The position numbers and the translations under genes are program-made. The notes below the pieces were generated by a model that was given only the letters and a program-made list of their open reading frames with translations, had not been told where the DNA came from and ran no database searches. Below are positions 22,861 through 26,487 of a stretch of 26,487 nucleotides of DNA, in pieces; position 1 is the stretch's first letter, and each line of letters opens with the position of its first letter. This stretch comes from an uncultured Bacteroides sp. (GTDB lineage: Bacteria > Bacteroidota > Bacteroidia > Bacteroidales > Bacteroidaceae): positions 1-26,487 of the forward strand of contig CAJKOW010000028.1 of assembly GCA_905201685.1 (NCBI GenBank). The letters are read 5' to 3'.

Positions 22861-24615
22861 TTAGGCTTTACGTTCTTCAAGCAACTCCTTCAATTGGTTA
22901 CGATACTTTTCATACTGCTCCGATTTGAACGTCGAATAGTTCATCTGCTTACAGATATTGATCATCTTCTTGAAATAATCCATCACTTCATTGAAGTTAT
23001 CAAACTCAAAATCCGTATGACAAATATCAATCACCATATTCAGAATTTCTTCCTGACGCTCCATTGGAGTGACAGCATCCACCTCATCAAAAGCATCCTG
23101 TTGCAATATAACGAAATCGATCAACTCCGATTTCCAGAATATAACGTGGTATTCTACCGGAACGCCGTCATCACCCAGAATGTTAATCTGTTCTGCAATC
23201 TCCTTACCACGCTGCAAACGGGTCTTTATTTCATTCACCTTACCAATCCATTCGTCGTTAATACGTTTGGAGATATAAGCCTCAAACTCGGGATACTCAA
23301 TGTATTTCGAATAAGAATCTATTGGATTTACAGCCGGATAACGTTTCTTATCCGCACGATCCTGTTCGAGGGCATAGAAACAGCGAGCCACTTTCTTGGT
23401 GTTCTCCGTAACGGGTTCCTTCAGGTTACCACCTGCAGGAGATACGGTTCCAATAAACGTAATAGAGCCGGTTCCTCCGTTGTTCAATATTACATATCCG
23501 GCACGACCATAGAAGTTGGAGATAATCGAAGACAAATCCATCGGAAATGCATCAGGTCCGGGCAACTCCTCCATACGGTTGGACATTTCTCGAAGCGCCT
23601 GCGCCCAACGCGAGGTCGAGTCGGCCATCAGCAATACCTTCAGTCCCATGCTGCGATAATACTCAGCAATGGTCATAGCCGTATAAACAGATGCCTCACG
23701 AGCTGCAACAGGCATGTTCGATGTATTGGCAATAATAATGGTACGCTCCATCAGTTTGCGTCCGGTATGCGGGTCAATCAGTTCCGGGAATTCAGTGAAA
23801 ATCTCCACTACCTCATTGGCACGTTCACCACAAGCTGCGATAATTACAATATCAGCTTCTGCCTGCTTGGAAATGGCATGCTGCAACACCGTCTTGCCCG
23901 TACCAAACGGACCGGGAATAAATCCCGTACCACCCTCAACGATCGGATTGACCGTATCGATCACACGTACACCGGTTTCCAACAATTTGAAAGGACGCGG
24001 TTTTTCCTTGTAATTAGTCATGGCACGTTTTACCGGCCATTTCTGTATCATGTTGACAGGAACTTCTTTTCCTTCTTCGTCAATCAGCACAGCAATCGTA
24101 TCTTCAATATGATAATCGCCTTCTGCCACGACAGATTTTACAGTCGCTTGTCCCTTCATTTCAAAAGGCACCATCATCTTCAATGGCTGATAGTTCTCTT
24201 CTACCTGCCCCAGCCAATCAGCCGCATACACTTTATCACCGGCCTTTGCCAATGGTACAAAATGCCATTTCTTTTCTTTATCCAACGGATAGGTATATTG
24301 CCCTCGTTTTAAGAAGACTCCCTCCATTTTATCAAGGTCGTTCTGCAAACCATCGTAATTCTTCGAAAGCATGCCAGGGCCTAACGTTACTTCCAGCATG
24401 TGTCCTGTAAACTCAGCTTCAGCTCCCACTTTCAGCCCACGAGTACTTTCAAAGACCTGAACATAAACTTGACTGCCTACAACTTTTATCACTTCTGCCA
24501 TCAGCCTGTCGTTACCCAATAAGATATAGCATATCTCATTCTGTGCCACAGGTCCGTCAACGATAAGAGTTACCATATTGGCTATTACGCCACTAACAGT
24601 TCCTTTTGTTGCCAT
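22861..24615 (-). CDS. atpA: V-type ATP synthase subunit A (catalytic)
   Basis: 584 residues. It is the catalytic subunit, using or making ATP at the A-B interface. Walker A GPFGTGKT is at 235-242, with the catalytic glutamate region ACGERANEVVEI shortly after, and the MADSTSRWAQALREMSNRMEELPG stretch (quoted in part) further on. The inserted 'bulge' domain characteristic of V/A-type A subunits lies between about 100 and 200 (LDKEKKWHFVPLAKAGDKVY). All catalytic residues are present. It is the third gene of the operon, 18 bases after the DUF2764-like gene. Confidence 0.97.
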   Translation of the reverse strand: MATKGTVSGVIANMVTLIVDGPVAQNEICYILLGNDRLMAEVIKVVGSQVYVQVFESTRGLKVGAEAEFTGHMLEVTLGPGMLSKNYDGLQNDLDKMEGVFLKRGQYTYPLDKEKKWHFVPLAKAGDKVYAADWLGQVEENYQPLKMMVPFEMKGQATVKSVVAEGDYHIEDTIAVLIDEEGKEVPVNMIQKWPVKRAMTNYKEKPRPFKLLETGVRVIDTVNPIVEGGTGFIPGPFGTGKTVLQHAISKQAEADIVIIAACGERANEVVEIFTEFPELIDPHTGRKLMERTIIIANTSNMPVAAREASVYTAMTIAEYYRSMGLKVLLMADSTSRWAQALREMSNRMEELPGPDAFPMDLSSIISNFYGRAGYVILNNGGTGSITFIGTVSPAGGNLKEPVTENTKKVARCFYALEQDRADKKRYPAVNPIDSYSKYIEYPEFEAYISKRINDEWIGKVNEIKTRLQRGKEIAEQINILGDDGVPVEYHVIFWKSELIDFVILQQDAFDEVDAVTPMERQEEILNMVIDICHTDFEFDNFNEVMDYFKKMINICKQMNYSTFKSEQYEKYRNQLKELLEERKA

Positions 24616-24633
24616 ATAATTATATGATTAATT

Positions 24634-25476
24634 TTATTTTTTAAATTCTGCAGGTATCTGCACTTCATCTTTTAAAGTTGCAATAATACTACGAAACAGT
24701 ACATTTCCTTTTTCCTTGTCTAAAACAATCCAACGTTCTACCATATCCAGCTGCAACAAAAAGACAAATAAACGTTCAATTGTGAAATAATTAAAGAACG
24801 TAACTTCTTCCATCCAGTTCCAACGGAGCTGGTCTATTTTCTTTTCACGTTCTACCAATTCATTTACTTCGCTGATTTTCACTAATTGCTCCATACAATC
24901 TACCTCACCGGTCAATCCGAAATCACGTGCATTCGAAGTACGCAAAGCATCACACACTTCAGTATCTCCCACGATCACCGACGAGATATCCATCTTATAT
25001 TTTCTGGCAGTCAAAGCAATTAATACATTATTGACAGTCAAATTGAAAGTAAACCATGAAGCGACAAAACGATTTTTACATTTCATTGCATAAGCATAAT
25101 ACAGTGCAGCCAGACGATCCTCCAACAGGAAGTTCTCCTCAACGGATTTAGTAAAATACTCTGTAATGAAAGTCGATAAATAGGCAGGGAATACGGAACT
25201 ATCCAAACGATCGCCTTCTTTCAAGCGTAAAATATATTCATTAAGCTCTTCAGCAGAAAAAATGCCACGTCCATCAATAGCAGCCTCTTTGTCTTTCAAC
25301 AATCTCAAAACATTTGCATTATCATACTGCAAAAAGAATAAACTAACAAGTTTTTTATCAGTTACAGACAGGGCCGGATACAATTCATCCTTAAAATCTG
25401 CTACCGTATAGCTTAGTTTACTATCCTCCAAAGTAATTTTAGGCAAACCCGCTACTAAATAATAGTATTTACCCAT
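24634..25476 (-). CDS. DUF2764-like protein in the V-ATPase operon (possible C-subunit counterpart)
   Basis: 280 residues, largely helical, with no membrane segment or enzyme motif. It begins MGKYYYLVAGLPKITLED. It occupies the same slot between atpE and atpA as the conserved unknown gene in chlamydial and spirochaetal V-ATPase operons. In archaeal and thermophile operons, subunit C (the funnel joining stalk and K ring) sits close to this place, and C is otherwise missing here. A C-like function is therefore reasonable but unproven; the DUF2764 name is from recall. Spacings of 15 and 18 bases to its neighbours show it is an integral operon member. Confidence 0.75.
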   Translation of the reverse strand: MGKYYYLVAGLPKITLEDSKLSYTVADFKDELYPALSVTDKKLVSLFFLQYDNANVLRLLKDKEAAIDGRGIFSAEELNEYILRLKEGDRLDSSVFPAYLSTFITEYFTKSVEENFLLEDRLAALYYAYAMKCKNRFVASWFTFNLTVNNVLIALTARKYKMDISSVIVGDTEVCDALRTSNARDFGLTGEVDCMEQLVKISEVNELVEREKKIDQLRWNWMEEVTFFNYFTIERLFVFLLQLDMVERWIVLDKEKGNVLFRSIIATLKDEVQIPAEFKK

Positions 25477-25491
25477 ATCTTAGTGAGATTT

Positions 25492-26082
25492 TTAAAATAA
25501 CATTTCCAGTAACTGCGGACGCAAGAATTCTTTAAAGTAATTCATAAACTCTTCCTCACCAAAGTTTATTTTGTAAGAGCCGTCGGCCGGGGAAATCGAA
25601 AATAATGTCTTGATGCCGTTCACCTGTTCTATTTTTACTCCTTTATCCAAAAGGCCCTTTGCTTTTTTTGCAAAATAGGCTTTCAAATTTTCAGCATCCC
25701 CTGTAGAAATCACAATGGGTTCACTCACGCTCCATTTTGTAGCCAATGCCAAGATAAAAGCATTTAAAAAATCTTTATTCCCCGTAAAGGCCTTAACTTC
25801 TGTATCTACTAACTTGTTCGTAACCAATGTGGCTATTTCCGATTTTAAGGCATTAGCTGCTTGGTTAGCAAACATCTTCAACTCTGATTTGGTATTTTCT
25901 GCCATATCATCGGCAGATTTACGAGCTGTAGCCAGAATAGCATCGGCCTCTTTACGTGCATCCTCCACTATTTTTTTGGCTGTTTCCTGAGCGTTTTCGA
26001 TAAGTTTCTGGGCTTCTTTATTACCTTTTTCAACCCCTTCATGATAAATCTTATCAGTTAACTCTTGAATTTTATTCTCCAT
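25492..26082 (-). CDS. atpE: V-type ATP synthase subunit E (peripheral stalk)
   Basis: 196 residues. The N-terminal about 90 residues are one long charged helix rich in Ala, Glu and Lys (KEAQKLIENAQETAKKI is one part) that forms the peripheral-stalk coiled coil. The C-terminal globular part (about 100-196) would sit against the head. Subunit E normally pairs with G/H; no separate G/H gene is present here. It is the first gene of the operon, 15 bases ahead of the DUF2764-like gene. A -7-like box lies about 75 bases upstream. Confidence 0.88.
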   Translation of the reverse strand: MENKIQELTDKIYHEGVEKGNKEAQKLIENAQETAKKIVEDARKEADAILATARKSADDMAENTKSELKMFANQAANALKSEIATLVTNKLVDTEVKAFTGNKDFLNAFILALATKWSVSEPIVISTGDAENLKAYFAKKAKGLLDKGVKIEQVNGIKTLFSISPADGSYKINFGEEEFMNYFKEFLRPQLLEMLF

Positions 26083-26156
26083 ATATTTAGGATTTATTAT
26101 AATTAGTTACAAAGTACGTCTTTCTACGTTGTTTTCTCTTCGTATCAGATTCGCGT

Positions 26157-26164
26157 CAAATTTA
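26157..26164 (-). promoter_or_regulatory. -7 element of the V-type ATPase operon promoter
   Basis: The minus strand reads TAAATTTG (26164-26157), a full match to TAnnTTTG, 75 bases before the atpE start. At the -33 position the sequence is T-rich but has no exact TTTG. Confidence 0.5.
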
Positions 26165-26225
26165 GTAATTTCCCCGTGATAATAAAAGAGAAAGCTAAAA
26201 AGAAAACTCTTTTTCCTCTAAAAAA

Positions 26226-26253
26226 ACTTATGAATATCCATACTTATGAATAT
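26226..26253. repeat. two direct copies of ACTTATGAATAT, 16-bp period
   Basis: Exact 12-base copies at 26226-26237 and 26242-26253, roughly 65-90 bases upstream of the atpE -7 box. Such spacing could suit a regulator binding two sites, but it may be chance in AT-rich DNA. Confidence 0.4.
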
Positions 26254-26292
26254 TGTAATAAATTAAGTATCGCAGGTTTATGAAAAGCCTAT

Positions 26293-26316
26293 AGTTAAGA
26301 AGTTAAGGAGTTAAGC
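26293..26316. repeat. three tandem AGTTAAGN units
   Basis: AGTTAAGA, AGTTAAGG and AGTTAAGC follow without gaps. A plus-strand TACTTTTG at 26320-26327 lies just after; it resembles a -7 element, but no TTTG lies upstream. The repeats are part of a 405-base gene-free stretch (26083-26487). Confidence 0.55.
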
Positions 26317-26372
26317 CAATACTTTTGTGAAAAGGAGACCACACATATATATTGCCTCCCAGTTATCCCCGT

Positions 26373-26464
26373 CAGTGCATAAGTTAGTGCACTCACAGTG
26401 CAGTAGTTAGTGCACTCACAGTGCAGCAGTTATTGCACTCCCAGTGCAGCAGTCAGTGCACTGG
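26373..26464. repeat. 23-bp tandem repeat array, four copies, each a potential hairpin
   Basis: Copies at 26373-26395, 26396-26418, 26419-26441 and 26442-26464 share the pattern CAGTGCAgnAGTTAGTGCACTCA (lower case and n mark variable bases; given as two halves CAGTGCA and AGTGCACT). AGTGCA and TGCACT within each copy can form a 6-bp stem. TGCA occurs eight times at alternating 12- and 11-base steps. The array decays at the window edge (GCGCAG...CTGCGC) and may continue beyond it. Confidence 0.85.
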
Positions 26465-26487
26465 AACGGCGCAGTCTGCGCTTGAAG

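Noticed and set aside
22894..24312. 472-codon open frame on the plus strand opposite atpA
   Set aside because: It is antisense to a clearly real catalytic ATPase gene. Its translation has an odd composition (very rich in Ile, Asn, Arg, His), matches no family, and is explained by atpA codon use.
26373..26464. CRISPR array
   Set aside because: The repeats are directly adjacent with no unique spacers of 30-40 bases, and no cas genes are present. It is a plain tandem repeat.

Overview
This window looks like chromosomal DNA of a Bacteroides-type organism (Bacteroidota). The evidence is internal. Many genes are preceded by the Bacteroides-type promoter (TTTG, about 19-21 bases, then TAnnTTTG). 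Family content is typical of the group: a pairing of HU-CCDC81-like and SPOR domains, a 'LacI plus hexuronate' locus, and a chlamydia-like V-type ATPase operon. Base composition is moderate and Shine-Dalgarno signals are weak. No insertion sequence, phage, CRISPR array or rRNA was seen. This is mostly ordinary core genome, and its unusual signals lie mainly in the intergenic DNA.

Left part (1-6000). The last codons of an unidentified plus-strand gene converge on trmN6 (tRNA m6A37 methyltransferase). Divergent from trmN6 is a tightly packed operon, lon - tgt - LptF/G-type permease, in which both junctions are 4-base ATGA overlaps. It ends at a strong bidirectional terminator that is preceded by a short, self-complementary 22-bp tandem repeat.

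Centre-left (6000-12700). In order: a secreted TlpA-like protein that has lost its CXXC motif, with a possible 27-residue upstream ORF; serB (phosphoserine phosphatase with a regulatory N-terminus); a DEAD-box RNA helicase with its own well-formed promoter; a lipoprotein gene downstream of rfbC/rmlC (minus strand); then a plus-strand pair made of an HU-like/SPOR envelope protein and a zinc-ribbon/FHA protein, closed by a terminator hairpin that contains the stop codon.

Centre-right (12700-17300). A hexuronate locus. uxaB (tagaturonate reductase) lies downstream of a LacI-type regulator on the minus strand. uxaC (uronate isomerase) diverges from them. The promoters overlap in a 225-bp gap that contains an operator-like palindrome. 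UxaC and UxaB catalyse consecutive steps from galacturonate to altronate. Downstream of uxaC is a large, branched inverted-repeat structure ending in a T-tract, then tRNA-Lys(CTT) with its own promoter and terminator.

Right part (17300-26487). A YycJ/WalJ-like metallo-beta-lactamase-fold hydrolase, then a seven-gene V-type ATPase operon on the minus strand in the order E - DUF2764-like - A - B - D - I - K, ending at a strong terminator. The K subunit keeps every residue of the Na+ site described for Enterococcus hirae NtpK, so a Na+-coupled enzyme is predicted. No C or F subunit is recognisable, and there is no room for one in the operon. Upstream of the operon, at the window edge, is an array of 23-bp repeats in which TGCA recurs every 11-12 bases.
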